Shown here piece after piece: positions 33,196 to 41,352 of a DNA stretch of 48,739 bases. Position 1 is the first letter of the stretch. The number at the start of each line of letters is the position of its first letter. The DNA is taken from positions 1-48,739 of the forward strand of contig JBPBQX010000159.1 of the NCBI GenBank assembly GCA_050955025.1, given 5' to 3'. The notes under the pieces are model-generated. The model made no database searches. It was given only the letters and a program-made list of their open reading frames with translations, and was not told the DNA's origin. The position numbers were made by a program, and so were the translations under genes. The stretch comes from CAXSEF01 sp050955025. GTDB taxonomy: Bacteria; Pseudomonadota; Alphaproteobacteria; Acetobacterales; Acetobacteraceae.

Positions 33196-33316
33196 CGCGA
33201 CGACGGCCGCGAGGAGGATTTACCCAGCCATCTTTCGCGTTGTGTTTGATCCTGTGTATCTTGGCTCGCCGATCCAAATGCTTCACGAGGACGCAGCCAG
33301 CTATGCAGGGAAGACC

Positions 33317-34066
33317 ATGAACCATGGGTCTGGTCGGACCCTGAAGGTGTCGCGACTATCAATCGCAGTCTTCCTGCTCGCTGCGGGGTCGGGTGCGGCA
33401 GAGCCGTTGCTGGAACCGACGGCAACGCCGTTTGCGGAACGGCTGACTGATCGCGTGCCGGTCAGTGGGCGAACCCTGGTCGGCCTTCTGTCCGTCCTCA
33501 CCAACCAGCCCCCAAATGGCGCTGGGCTGGAAACGAAGAACATGGCCGTGCCGGCCTTTGTCACAACGGAAGCGGTTCCGGTGTGCGTGAGGGCGACGAC
33601 CCAGGACGGACGCTACTCGGCGCAGAACAGCTTCGTGGCTCAAGGCCCCCTGCCGAAAACCGGTCGCGTCGATCTTGATTGGCCCACAGCCTACCAGGAG
33701 GCCCTGAGCAGCTTTCCATTGCGGGAAGTGGCAGTGCTGGCACGTAGAGGGTCGTGCGACGAACACGCGGATCTTATCCCGGTCATGCTCGGGGAAGGGG
33801 ACGCTCTCGGGATCCTGCAAGCCCTGGTCAATACCCGAGGTGGAGCGGTCACGGCCGTTCTTCGCGATCCGGAGGCGGGAAAGACGCTCAAGCGCGTCAA
33901 CTGCACACGCGTGAGCGGAACGGCACGCGTGGCGTTTGACGCGCGCTGCGTTCTCGGTTCTGCCGCGGACCTTCCACCGCGTGTCCAGCTGCGGCTTGAG
34001 CAAGTGAGCCGTGACGGATTGCAGACCGAGGTCCTGGAAGACCTGATTCTTCAGCTTACCAACTAG
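33317..34066 (+). CDS. Secreted protein of unknown function (partner of the 34071 gene)
   Basis: A 249-residue protein from ATG 33317 with AGGGAAG six bases upstream. The Sec signal is SRLSIAVFLLAAGSGAA, followed by a mature protein with four Cys (CVRATTQ, RRGSCDEH, RVNCTRVS, DARCVLG) that could form disulfides. The C terminus is beta-rich (PRVQLRLEQVSRDGLQTEVL). I do not recognise the family. It ends four bases before the predicted start of the membrane protease-like gene, so the two are almost surely one operon. Composition is less GC-rich than core genes. Confidence 0.65.
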   Translation: MNHGSGRTLKVSRLSIAVFLLAAGSGAAEPLLEPTATPFAERLTDRVPVSGRTLVGLLSVLTNQPPNGAGLETKNMAVPAFVTTEAVPVCVRATTQDGRYSAQNSFVAQGPLPKTGRVDLDWPTAYQEALSSFPLREVAVLARRGSCDEHADLIPVMLGEGDALGILQALVNTRGGAVTAVLRDPEAGKTLKRVNCTRVSGTARVAFDARCVLGSAADLPPRVQLRLEQVSRDGLQTEVLEDLILQLTN

Positions 34067-34070
34067 TCAG

Positions 34071-36173
34071 GTGGTGGATAAGCATCACCAAGGCAGCGAT
34101 GATGCTGGTCACGCAACACGCGTTCCCTACAAGTATCAGGCGGGCCGCGCGTGTCGGCGTTGGTGCCTTGATCTAGGCCGCCAGTCTAGCGATGCCTTTC
34201 GGGACATTCATAGTCATGTCCGTAGCGCCACGCCTTTTGATCATCTCCGGATGGGTTTCAAATTCATACTTCTGCTCTGTGGCATTCTGCTGTTCTGGAC
34301 CTTGATCAGCCCGCAGTATGATCGAGCGCTGGTGTTGTCCGGGCGAACGGAGGTGATTTCGATGCATCTGGATGATGCGGCATTCGGCGTCTTCCAGCTT
34401 GGTCATTCCATCTACCGGGCTGATCCGGATACGCCGGCGCGAGAAGGCCCTGTGGAGCTGGAGATCTCGACCGGAACGACAATCCGCCTCGTGCGCAGCG
34501 GACATGGCGCGCTGCGAATGACGTTCGCAGCGACCTCTCCGTCGCACGAGGATCAGGCCTGTGGCGCAGGCCTGCAGGCTGTCGGCTCGATCATTTCGGA
34601 GAACACGGTCTCGACGTTGTGCGACGCGGCGACGATTGTCCTCCCCTTGGCCGCAGGGGACGGTCCCCTCGTCATGGGGCTGAGCGGCGACATCACCGTC
34701 GGAGAAGAGGTCAGCCAGGGGGCAGGACAACGCCCCCTGCTGCTGGAAGCAACCGCGTCGCTTCTAGTCAAACATAACTCGAGGCTCTTCAGGTGGATCT
34801 GTTCCGGTGAACTCCTGGAAAGCTGGTGCGACCGCTTTGTTGCAAACAGCGTCCTGCTCAGCCCGGGAGACTCGGTGCGCGCCGATCAGCAGGCGAGCAG
34901 GTCGCGCTCGCCAGCCGGGCTGGGCTTCATCCGCATCGACCCGAGCGAGCCTCAAAGCGGCATGTTGTTCGACTTGGCGGCACCGGCCACAGCGTTCGAA
35001 GTACAGCGGATGCAGGGAGAGACTTTCACTGTGCGGGAGAGCCTGTTCGACGTGATCGAGAAGTCGCCGGTAGTGAGAACCTTGAACACTGCCCTGGTCG
35101 CGCTGGGACTGATCTGGTACTTCCTAGGCCTCACCAAAGTTGGCAGGTCCAGCGAAGCAGGACGAGATGCCGCAATCTTGCTGGTTGGCGCCCTGGTCTC
35201 TTTCCCCGCGGTCGGTCACGCGCAGCAGGCATTCGTGCGGGCGGACGGGGTTGGCCAAGCGCTGCTGCGCTCGCGGGGTGATCGCTGCTACGCGATAACG
35301 CCCAGCCACGTACTTGGAGCGGAGACCTCGGTGGTAGCGACGGCGCCTGGGCGCGAGCGTGGCGAGGGGGACCTGTTGGCACGCATTCCCACGGCCCCCG
35401 AGCCCATGGCATTCGTCGCGCTCCGCGGCATCCCGATTACGGTCTGTCCCGCGTTCGAGGGGACTGTGTCGCTCGACGACGTGTTGCGCGCCCATGCGGG
35501 CGCCACGCTCCAACTGGTCCGTGCCGACGGCTCGATCGACCGTGTTCCCCTGGTGCTGGGATCGGTGGAGGTCGAGACACTGGAAGTCCGTAGCGACACA
35601 GGCGCGCTTGAGCAGGGCATGAGCGGAGGCACGGTGCTGGTGGCGGACCAGCCAGCCGGGCTGCTCGTCGATGTGACCGAGGAGGGCCACGTCGGCCGGG
35701 TGGCACGCCTCGATCGGATCTTCGAGAGGGTAGGCCCGCACCTGTCGAACGCACCGGCCGCGGCGGTTGCGCACGCTGCGGCCGGGAGCGTGCCCTACGA
35801 CATCGTGCGGTCGAGTGCAGCCCCCGTAGAAGCGGCTAACAAGGCGAGTGGTCTCCAGGGGGATGGTCCGGGCCCGTGGCGCGTCCCAGCGGAGGGACGG
35901 GTCGAGCTGATCCTGAAGCTAACGGCGCCGTTTGGCGGAGTCGTGCTTGATCTTGCCGGGCTGCCAGACCCGCCAGGAACCGTCGAGGTTCTTGGCGGTC
36001 GCAGCGAGCATGGCCCATGGCAGTCTTTGGGAAGCTTCAGTCTCGAACCAGGTGACGGGATGCAGCAGCGGCTATTTCCCCCCACTAGCCTCGGCTACGT
36101 GCTGCTCCGGGCCTACGCACCGGCGAGCCGCAAAACGCTCGCGATCACGCGAGTCTCGTTCGTGCCAAAATGA
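34071..36173 (+). CDS. Membrane-anchored trypsin-like protein with C-terminal beta-sandwich
   Basis: Up to 700 residues from GTG 34071; ATG 34251 would start just at the first helix (GFKFILLLCGILLFWTLISP, about 61-80). A large extracytoplasmic-type region follows. Two more hydrophobic stretches lie at about 335-356 (TLNTALVALGLIWYFLGL) and 370-386 (LVGALVSFPAVGHA). Then comes a trypsin-like domain with RCYAITPSHVLG (His, about 412) and LEQGMSGGTVLV (G-x-S-G, about 516). The usual catalytic Asp segment reads PMAFVALRG, so Asp is not evident. Residues 605-700 resemble a discoidin/jelly-roll domain (GVVLDLAGLPDPP, YVLLRAYAP). It could be an active protease, or a protease-like sensor if Asp is truly absent. 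Confidence 0.65.
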   Translation: MVDKHHQGSDDAGHATRVPYKYQAGRACRRWCLDLGRQSSDAFRDIHSHVRSATPFDHLRMGFKFILLLCGILLFWTLISPQYDRALVLSGRTEVISMHLDDAAFGVFQLGHSIYRADPDTPAREGPVELEISTGTTIRLVRSGHGALRMTFAATSPSHEDQACGAGLQAVGSIISENTVSTLCDAATIVLPLAAGDGPLVMGLSGDITVGEEVSQGAGQRPLLLEATASLLVKHNSRLFRWICSGELLESWCDRFVANSVLLSPGDSVRADQQASRSRSPAGLGFIRIDPSEPQSGMLFDLAAPATAFEVQRMQGETFTVRESLFDVIEKSPVVRTLNTALVALGLIWYFLGLTKVGRSSEAGRDAAILLVGALVSFPAVGHAQQAFVRADGVGQALLRSRGDRCYAITPSHVLGAETSVVATAPGRERGEGDLLARIPTAPEPMAFVALRGIPITVCPAFEGTVSLDDVLRAHAGATLQLVRADGSIDRVPLVLGSVEVETLEVRSDTGALEQGMSGGTVLVADQPAGLLVDVTEEGHVGRVARLDRIFERVGPHLSNAPAAAVAHAAAGSVPYDIVRSSAAPVEAANKASGLQGDGPGPWRVPAEGRVELILKLTAPFGGVVLDLAGLPDPPGTVEVLGGRSEHGPWQSLGSFSLEPGDGMQQRLFPPTSLGYVLLRAYAPASRKTLAITRVSFVPK

Positions 36174-36179
36174 TCAGAG

Positions 36180-36815
36180 CTAGCGTGGTTTCCAAACAGC
36201 ATTTCGATTTGCGCTTGCGGATCCATTATCAGTATTTACCCTTCCCCTGAAATCACCGGACTCCGCGGTCCAGTTTAGTACTCCACTGCACCAGTTATTA
36301 TCCGTATTAAAGCTTAAGACAGTCCCTTGCAACTGGCCGCTCCATTTCGGATTATTAGCGCAGGCTGCTGTACCCTCAACATGTCCTGTCTCAGTATCGA
36401 AATGTGTAATTGTCAGCCTAAAGTTTGCCGACCTTCCGTCCACTGTCGACTTACCTTCCGCATCCACGAACTCCATCACGATCTGCTGTATGTTCGCCAT
36501 TACGCCGCGGAGCGCCATCTCCACCATCGCGGACTCGTTGCTTGCGAGACCCGCGTCAATCGCCATCTGCCGCTGTGAAGCATCTCCGGCCCGGATCGCC
36601 TCCTGCATCGTCGCCAGCCGCACCGTCGGATCGGGGTCCGAGAGCAGGGTGCGGAACTCGGCCCGCTGCGCCGCCAAACGACGGATCGCGGCTGCATCGA
36701 AAGTCGCCGGCGCTTTTGGAACGTCGGAGGGCTTGGTCTGTGTCTGTCGCGCGCCCGCGGTTCCTCCACAGAGAACGAACAGCAGGGCGCAGGCGGCTAC
36801 GCAGTGTCGACGCAT
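36180..36815 (-). CDS. Secreted protein with helical repeat and beta-sandwich
   Basis: A 211-residue protein from ATG 36815. The signal peptide is RRHCVAACALLFVLCGGTAGA. A HEAT-like helical part (AAQRAEFRTLLSDPDPTVRL, ASQRQMAIDAGLASNESAMV) precedes a beta-rich C-terminal domain (RLTITHFDTETGHVEGTAAC, SGQLQGTVLSFNTDNNWCSG). It is convergent with the trypsin-like gene, six bases apart. The 3' half is AT-richer. Function unknown; it may belong to the same extracytoplasmic cassette. Confidence 0.65.
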   Translation of the reverse strand: MRRHCVAACALLFVLCGGTAGARQTQTKPSDVPKAPATFDAAAIRRLAAQRAEFRTLLSDPDPTVRLATMQEAIRAGDASQRQMAIDAGLASNESAMVEMALRGVMANIQQIVMEFVDAEGKSTVDGRSANFRLTITHFDTETGHVEGTAACANNPKWSGQLQGTVLSFNTDNNWCSGVLNWTAESGDFRGRVNTDNGSASANRNAVWKPR

Positions 36816-37141
36816 CTCTGAGAACTCTCCACTTTGTATGACATTCCCAGCCGTTTCGACCGGGAACGCCGGATCCATAGTACGGTGGCTCAGCCTGCTT
36901 CGTAATGACCAAAATGGAACGGCCGAAGCGCCCGTCGACCCGCAGGCTCCGCTAGCCCCCTGGCCGGCCGCGCCACCTACTGTTCCGCCAGCGTCCCAAT
37001 CCCCGTGACCAGCGCTAGACACACCCCGCATACCGCTATCCGCCAAGCCCAGCGCCGGCCCACGCCCACCCTCCTTTAAACGGGATCAGCAGCGGCACGT
37101 GCACTAGATAGACCCTGAACGAACCCCGCGCTGCACTCGCG
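36816..37141. other. Intergenic, no gene recognised
   Basis: This 326-base stretch lies upstream of the secreted-protein gene and downstream of the 37142 pseudogene. Open frames exist but show no conserved features or start signals. Confidence 0.4.
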
Positions 37142-37507
37142 TCAGGCCTCGCCCTCCGGCGCCGCTAGTACCAGCATCAACATGTCCCGCGCCTGGTCGC
37201 ACACCAGCTCGTCCGCCGACGCCAGCCCGACCTTGCCGCGCATGCGGACGATGCCGGCGAGCTGGTAGAGCAGGGGCGTGGGCAGCGCGCCGGGCGTGCT
37301 GAAGCGCTCCGGCAGCACCCACACGCGTTAGTCCAAGCCCAGGGCATCGTCGTCCGGCGCCGCGAGCCCGCCGTGGATCAGCGCCTTGAACGGCAGGCCG
37401 GCGTCCATCTGCGGGGTGAACACGGCCGGCCCGGCGCCGTCCAGGCGCAGGCCGTCGCCGGCGTAGAGGGTGCCTGGGAAGGTGCTGTCCTGGTCGGGTG
37501 GCGCCAT
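37142..37507 (-). pseudogene. Paralogue of 15574-15942, interrupted by TAA
   Basis: From ATG 37507 the frame reads STFPGTLYAGDGLRL, LPFKALIHGG and LGLD, then TAA at 37328-37330. It continues in the same frame RVWVLPERFSTPGALP to RDMLMLVLAAPEGEA. The intact left-end paralogue has an ordinary residue there (EDRIWVLP). One substitution could have made the stop. Confidence 0.8.
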
Positions 37508-37575
37508 GTCGTGCTCCTGCGTCCGGCCGGGAATCTAGCCGCAGGGGAGCTTTGCGTTCCAGCCTCTGGCGCGGC

Positions 37576-37872
37576 ATGCAGGCGCCCATGCCCGAACTCA
37601 CCTTCGACCTTTCCCCGCGCCGCGCGCTGTCCGCCCTCACTGCCGACGAGCAGGCGACATGGCACATGCGCTACTGCCCGCAGGAGGGGCTGGAGATGCG
37701 CGCCCGGGCGACGCTGGCGAACGTGGAGCGCGAGCTGCGCGCGGCCGGCGCAGAGGTCACGATCCATGCGCTGTGGGTGGCGCTGGCGAACCGGGCAGGG
37801 CAGGGGGACGAGCCGGACGTGCGGGCGGCGGCGGCGTTAGCGGGGATGGCGATGGGGTTACGGGCGGGGTAG
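37576..37872 (+). CDS. Small conserved island protein (YCPQEGLEMRARATL family)
   Basis: A 98-residue protein from ATG 37576 (ATG 37588 also possible). LSPRRALSALTADEQATWHM, RYCPQEGLEMRARATLANVE, LRAAGAEVTIHALWVALANR and GDEPDVRAAAALAGMAMGL form a helical protein of unknown function. It diverges from the 37142-37507 pseudogene with 68 bases between. A decayed copy is at 19503-19765, which shows the family is mobile within this island. Confidence 0.65.
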   Translation: MQAPMPELTFDLSPRRALSALTADEQATWHMRYCPQEGLEMRARATLANVERELRAAGAEVTIHALWVALANRAGQGDEPDVRAAAALAGMAMGLRAG

Positions 37873-38221
37873 GGCGGTCAGGCTGGGCGGCACGCCGCAG
37901 GACCGCTTGATATCGGGAGTGTGGCCTGGGCGGTGGCGCGATGAGCTAAGCCATTAAGAGATCAGCAGGTTTTTTACGGCACCATTCCTCCCGAAACTGT
38001 AACTCATCCAACGCGCGGTTGGATGTTGACATGAGTGGGTGGAGAGGCCACTTTCCGGTCAAGGCGTGTAACTGTTTAGAGGTGAGAACGGCCTCCTCAC
38101 ACACCAGGCTAGCTGCGGTTAGTTTGGTAAAGTAGTCGCAAGACGAAGAGATCCAGAAGTGGGCATCCTGGCTAGCAGTTACTAGAAAAGGCTCCACCCT
38201 GTTGGGTGGGGCCTTTTTCTA
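37873..38221. other. AT-richer region without a supported gene
   Basis: The region ends in an intrinsic terminator. A minus-strand frame at 37946-38197 (83 residues) starts inside that terminator and has no ribosome site, so I do not call it. A plus-strand small RNA ending at the terminator cannot be excluded. Confidence 0.35.
38186..38218. terminator. Bidirectional intrinsic terminator
   Basis: An imperfect stem, AAAAGGCTCCACCC with GGGTGGGGCCTTTTT, and a TGTT loop. On the minus strand it follows the 38222-38629 stop within a few bases and ends in TTTT; on the plus strand it ends in TTTTT. Confidence 0.8.
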
Positions 38222-38629
38222 TTACACCACGCGCTTTAAAAACTTCTTTTCAAGACGGCCAAGTATCTTGTTTTCCGATACCGGATAAAGCGAAGTGACG
38301 TTGTAGCACCCATTCTCATCAGGCTCGATCGATATTGCTACCAACAAACCAGCCTTTAGGGCCGAAACGCGCGCAATTAGTTCAATCTTACCTGAGTTCT
38401 GAAAGTCGTCACCAACAAACAGCGGAGAAGTGACGACAGTTCCAGTATAGGGAAGGCATCTTGGAAAATCGTCCGGGTGAGATCTTCTAGCGTGTATCTG
38501 AGCCGGAACAGAAAACACTACCTCACCCATCTCAAGTTCAAGGTTGAGAGTGCAATTTATTGCGGTTGTTGGAAGTTGGCCAAGCCGCAGTTCGACAAGG
38601 GCAGGTCCACGGCTAACTGATTTGGCCAC
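38222..38629 (-). CDS. Hypothetical protein, AT-rich cargo
   Basis: Predicted 135 residues from GTG 38629. Beta-rich segments are TTAINCTLNLELEMGEVVFS, SGKIELIARVSALKAGLLVA and SIEPDENGCYNVTSLYPVSE, ending NKILGRLEKKFLKRVV. The C-terminal TSLYPVSEN...R pattern is reminiscent of phage-associated BECR/EndoU-type nucleases, but without catalytic motifs I can confirm. Codon use is much AT-richer than neighbours; a terminator follows directly. Confidence 0.55.
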   Translation of the reverse strand: MAKSVSRGPALVELRLGQLPTTAINCTLNLELEMGEVVFSVPAQIHARRSHPDDFPRCLPYTGTVVTSPLFVGDDFQNSGKIELIARVSALKAGLLVAISIEPDENGCYNVTSLYPVSENKILGRLEKKFLKRVV

Positions 38630-38765
38630 TCATTCTCTTTCTGGAAAGACGCAGTCGGTATCTATACGGGCATTATCATACGTCAATGCAATGACCCATA
38701 CAAATGCCAGACTCTCATTTGCGCACCATTTGCTTTGTCCGTTCGCCGCCCGCCTAAGTCAGTGA

Positions 38766-39050
38766 CTATCTACCCCACACCACCAGCATTCCTCGCTCGT
38801 CCCCACGCTGCGACGGGTACCGCGGCGCCAGCACCACCTGCATGGCCGCGCTCCCGCAGTCCGAGCACCGCAGCCGCCGGATGCCCTCGGCCAGCGTCAC
38901 GCCGCGGCTCGAGACGACGAGGTCGCGCGCATGGAGCCAGGACGTGCGGCCGCAGCGGCAGGTGATGCGGAGGAAGGCGCCGGCGAGATGCAGGGCGGGT
39001 GCAGCGAGGACCAGGGTGGCGCGGCGGCGGGCGGAGAGGTTGGCGGCCAC
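38766..39050 (-). CDS. Small zinc-ribbon-like protein
   Basis: A 94-residue protein from GTG 39050. CRCGRTSW (about residue 31) and LRCSDCGSAA (about residue 60) give four Cys arranged as a zinc ribbon, followed by VVLAPRYPSQRGDERGMLVV. It is paralogous to 18266-18535 and to the fragment at 18545-18642 at the other end of the island. Function unknown. Confidence 0.6.
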   Translation of the reverse strand: MAANLSARRRATLVLAAPALHLAGAFLRITCRCGRTSWLHARDLVVSSRGVTLAEGIRRLRCSDCGSAAMQVVLAPRYPSQRGDERGMLVVWGR

Positions 39051-39072
39051 CGGGGCAGGGTGGCGCCGGGCG

Positions 39073-39327
39073 CTAGTCCGGAGAGCACAGCTCCCACGTT
39101 ACGAGCGGGCTGCCGTGCATTAGGTCCTGGCCGCCCTGGACGTTTGGAATAGGCGGCTCGAGGCGCACGACGACGCGATCCTCGCCCCGGTCGCCCACAC
39201 CGCCGAGCTGCCCGGTCGTATAGCCCGCGAGCTCGCCGTTCACCCGCCAGCCGACAACAACGCCTGTCACGCTGGGCTCAAAGCGTCGGCGGACCCGGGC
39301 GCCGTCCCTCAATTCCTCAGGGCTCAT
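39073..39327 (-). CDS. Small hypothetical protein downstream of the integrase
   Basis: Predicted 84 residues from ATG 39327, overlapping the integrase stop by 11 bases. A GGAAGG site precedes it; ATG 39339 would sit directly on that site and is less likely. SPEELRDGARVRRRFEPSVT, GVVVGWRVNGELAGYT and VVVRLEPPIP suggest a small SH3-like beta barrel. It is translationally coupled to the integrase; perhaps a directionality or accessory factor, not recognisable as one. Confidence 0.55.
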   Translation of the reverse strand: MSPEELRDGARVRRRFEPSVTGVVVGWRVNGELAGYTTGQLGGVGDRGEDRVVVRLEPPIPNVQGGQDLMHGSPLVTWELCSPD

Positions 39328-40540
39328 GTGCACCGCCATCCTTCCGATCCATAGTGAAGTCCGCCCACGCCTCCATCATCGCCCGGCGCTTGTCGAACAG
39401 GTCCCCGCGACGATAGGCGGCCTCGACCTTGTCGGCGATCACGTGGGCCAGCGCCATCTCCGCCACCTCGCGCGGGTAGTCCGTCGCCTCGGCCGCCCAG
39501 TCCCGGAACGTCGACCGCAGCCCGTGCACCGTCACGCCCTTTGTGCCAGCCGCCAAGTGCAACGCGCTGGATAAGGCCACATCGGACAGCGGGCGTCCCA
39601 CCCGTCCGCCAGGAAACACCAGCCCGGCCTTGCCCGCCGCGAGCGGCTGCAGCCCAGCCAGGATCGCGAGCGCTGGCGCAGACAGTGGAACGCGGTGGCC
39701 TCTCTTGGCCTTCATGCGCTCGGCCGGAATCGTCCACACCTGTCCGACCAGGTCGACTTCCGACCAGGTGGCGCCACGGACCTCGTTGGACCGGGCCGCG
39801 GTGAGGCAGGCGAACCGGACAGCCAGGGCGCCCACGCCGGTGGAGCTCGCCAGCTTGTCCATCACCGGCCCAATCGCCGGGTAGGGCAGGGCGGCGCGGT
39901 GCTGGACCTGGGACACCGTGGAGGGCCTGGGCAGGATGTGAGACAGGTGCCCCTTCCAGCGGGCAGGATTGTCGCCCTCGCGCCATCCCTGCGTCCGGGC
40001 ATAGTCGAGGATGCGCTCCATCCGGCCGCGCACCCGGTCGGCCGTTTCCGTCCTGGTCTCCCAGATCGGCCGAAGGATCGCGATCACGTCCTCGGTGTCG
40101 ACCGCCTCGACCGCCTTGTCGCCGATGCGCGAATAGGCAAGGCGCTGCAGCGAGCTGCTCCAGATCCCGGGCAGCCTTGTGTCGCGCCACCCAGGCGTCT
40201 GGTCGACGATGTATCGCTCGGCGACGGCCTGGAAGGTGTGGGCGGGCTTGTCGCGGCGGCCGCCCTGCTCGGCCCGGCGGTGGTCGAGCGGGTCTACGCC
40301 CTTCCGGAGCAGCTGGCGCGCCTGGCCGGCCAACTCGCGCGCAGCAGCCAGCCCGACGTCACGGTAGGGACCAATCCCCATCTCGCGACGCCTGCCGGTG
40401 GTTGGGCTGGTGTAACGGATCGACCAGGTGCGCGCCTTGCCCTGGACGGTCAGCCACAGGTTGCCGCCGTCGCTGTGCGTCCCGTCCTTTAGGCTCTCCA
40501 CCTTCTTGACGGTCATCTGGTTGGGGCCGAGACGGCTCAT
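39317..40540 (-). CDS. P4-family tyrosine integrase
   Basis: A 407-residue site-specific recombinase from ATG 40540. The N-terminal DUF4102-type arm-binding domain is DGTHSDGGNLWLTVQGKART with RRREMGIGPYRDVGLAAARE. A core-binding domain follows. The catalytic domain shows TAARSNEVRGATWSEVD (Arg I), TVHGLRSTFRDWAAE (His-x-x-Arg) and MALAHVIADKVEAAYRRGDL (second His and the Tyr nucleophile in AAYRRG). It starts 152 bases inside the right attachment site, the usual arrangement for tRNA-targeting P4-type integrases. Confidence 0.95.
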   Translation of the reverse strand: MSRLGPNQMTVKKVESLKDGTHSDGGNLWLTVQGKARTWSIRYTSPTTGRRREMGIGPYRDVGLAAARELAGQARQLLRKGVDPLDHRRAEQGGRRDKPAHTFQAVAERYIVDQTPGWRDTRLPGIWSSSLQRLAYSRIGDKAVEAVDTEDVIAILRPIWETRTETADRVRGRMERILDYARTQGWREGDNPARWKGHLSHILPRPSTVSQVQHRAALPYPAIGPVMDKLASSTGVGALAVRFACLTAARSNEVRGATWSEVDLVGQVWTIPAERMKAKRGHRVPLSAPALAILAGLQPLAAGKAGLVFPGGRVGRPLSDVALSSALHLAAGTKGVTVHGLRSTFRDWAAEATDYPREVAEMALAHVIADKVEAAYRRGDLFDKRRAMMEAWADFTMDRKDGGAHEP

Positions 40541-40691
40541 CGAAAGCCGGCACCGAACCTGCGCGCACCCCTCTTACGACCCCTCTTACGGCTTGCGCTT
40601 TGGGGGAACGGCGGGAGACAGCCGGAGACGCAGAACCCGTATAGTGCTCTGATCATTCAGCGTTTGTGGCACAGCCAGAGACGCCGGGGAA

Positions 40692-40720
40692 CATGGGTTC
40701 GGTGTCCGTCGGGGACACCA
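40692..40720 (+). repeat. attR: imperfect copy of the tRNA-Arg 3' end
   Basis: The copy matches 15316-15344 at 25 of 29 positions with an exact 15-base core at 40706-40720. The four differences turn 40701-40719 into a perfect hairpin, GGTGTCC-GTCGG-GGACACC. Confidence 0.85.
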
Positions 40721-41082
40721 GCCTTCCGCAGCCCGAACTTCCGGCTGCGGACTTGCCCCCGGGAGTCGAAGCGGAAGCGCGGGAGGTACAAGATCGCCGT
40801 GACGCAGGCTTGGACGGAGCTTGCGTCCCCCTGAGGCATGGAGCCCATTCGGATTGGTGTGGGGTCGGGATTGCCCCATCGCGCTTGTATCGAGCGGGGC
40901 AAAGGCGACGGAGACGGCCTGCCTAACCCACCGCAGTCCCGTCGCGATCCCGCTGGGCGCAGCCGCTGCTCACGCGCCCGGCTCGCCTTCGCCTCCCGCC
41001 CGGTTCGCCGACGCCACGGTCACGCCGGCGAAATGCACGCTTCCCCGGACCCGGCTTCTGCCTGCCTGCGAGGCGAACTGCG
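40721..41082. other. Intergenic core sequence right of the island
   Basis: No gene is supported in these 362 bases; open frames overlap on both strands without start signals or conserved motifs. Confidence 0.4.
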
Positions 41083-41352
41083 CTACGGCGCGTTTTCCGC
41101 AATCTCGATCCAGCCGACTCGCACCATCGAGGCACGGGGGGTATACTGGCCATAGACGGCCATCCGCCCGTGCATGGCCTGCCGCGTCGCAACAACCGCC
41201 CAATCGGCGGCCCCCGTCGCCGCCAGACCAGCCGTCACCACGGCGATCCCGACAACGATCCGGAAGATTCTTTCCCGAGACAGGCTGGCCGGAAACAGGC
41301 GCGACCTCTCGCTCCGGATCAACGCATTCTCGTAACGGTCGGTTTTCGCCAT
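41083..41352 (-). CDS. Small single-pass membrane protein
   Basis: An 89-residue protein from ATG 41352 with a good GGGAGG site seven bases upstream. A basic N terminus (RSERSRLFPASLSRERIFR) precedes one helix (IVVGIAVVTAGLAATGAA); the C-terminal part is soluble. No family is recognised. Confidence 0.6.
   Translation of the reverse strand: MAKTDRYENALIRSERSRLFPASLSRERIFRIVVGIAVVTAGLAATGAADWAVVATRQAMHGRMAVYGQYTPRASMVRVGWIEIAENAP

Larger units (their letters stand above)
15345..40720. mobile_element. 25.4-kb integrative island in tRNA-Arg(CCT), phage-satellite-like
   Basis: Boundaries are the tRNA 3' end on the left and its imperfect copy on the right, next to the integrase start. The modules are integrase, AlpA-like HTH proteins, prim-pol/helicase with an adjacent iteron array, and Nu1-like terminase small subunit. 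No capsid, portal, tail, lysis, large terminase, relaxase or type IV secretion gene is seen. Base composition is mixed, with AT-richer patches at 18.6-19.5, 36.2-36.4 and 37.9-38.7 kb. The A and B repeats found six times in the flanks are absent. Classification as a PICI/P4-like satellite is inference from gene content. Confidence 0.85.

Noticed and set aside
37946..38197. An 83-residue minus-strand frame
   Set aside because: Its start lies inside an intrinsic terminator hairpin, it has no ribosome site and shows no conserved motif.
15345..40720. Island as an integrative conjugative element
   Set aside because: No relaxase, coupling protein or type IV secretion genes are visible across the 25 kb.
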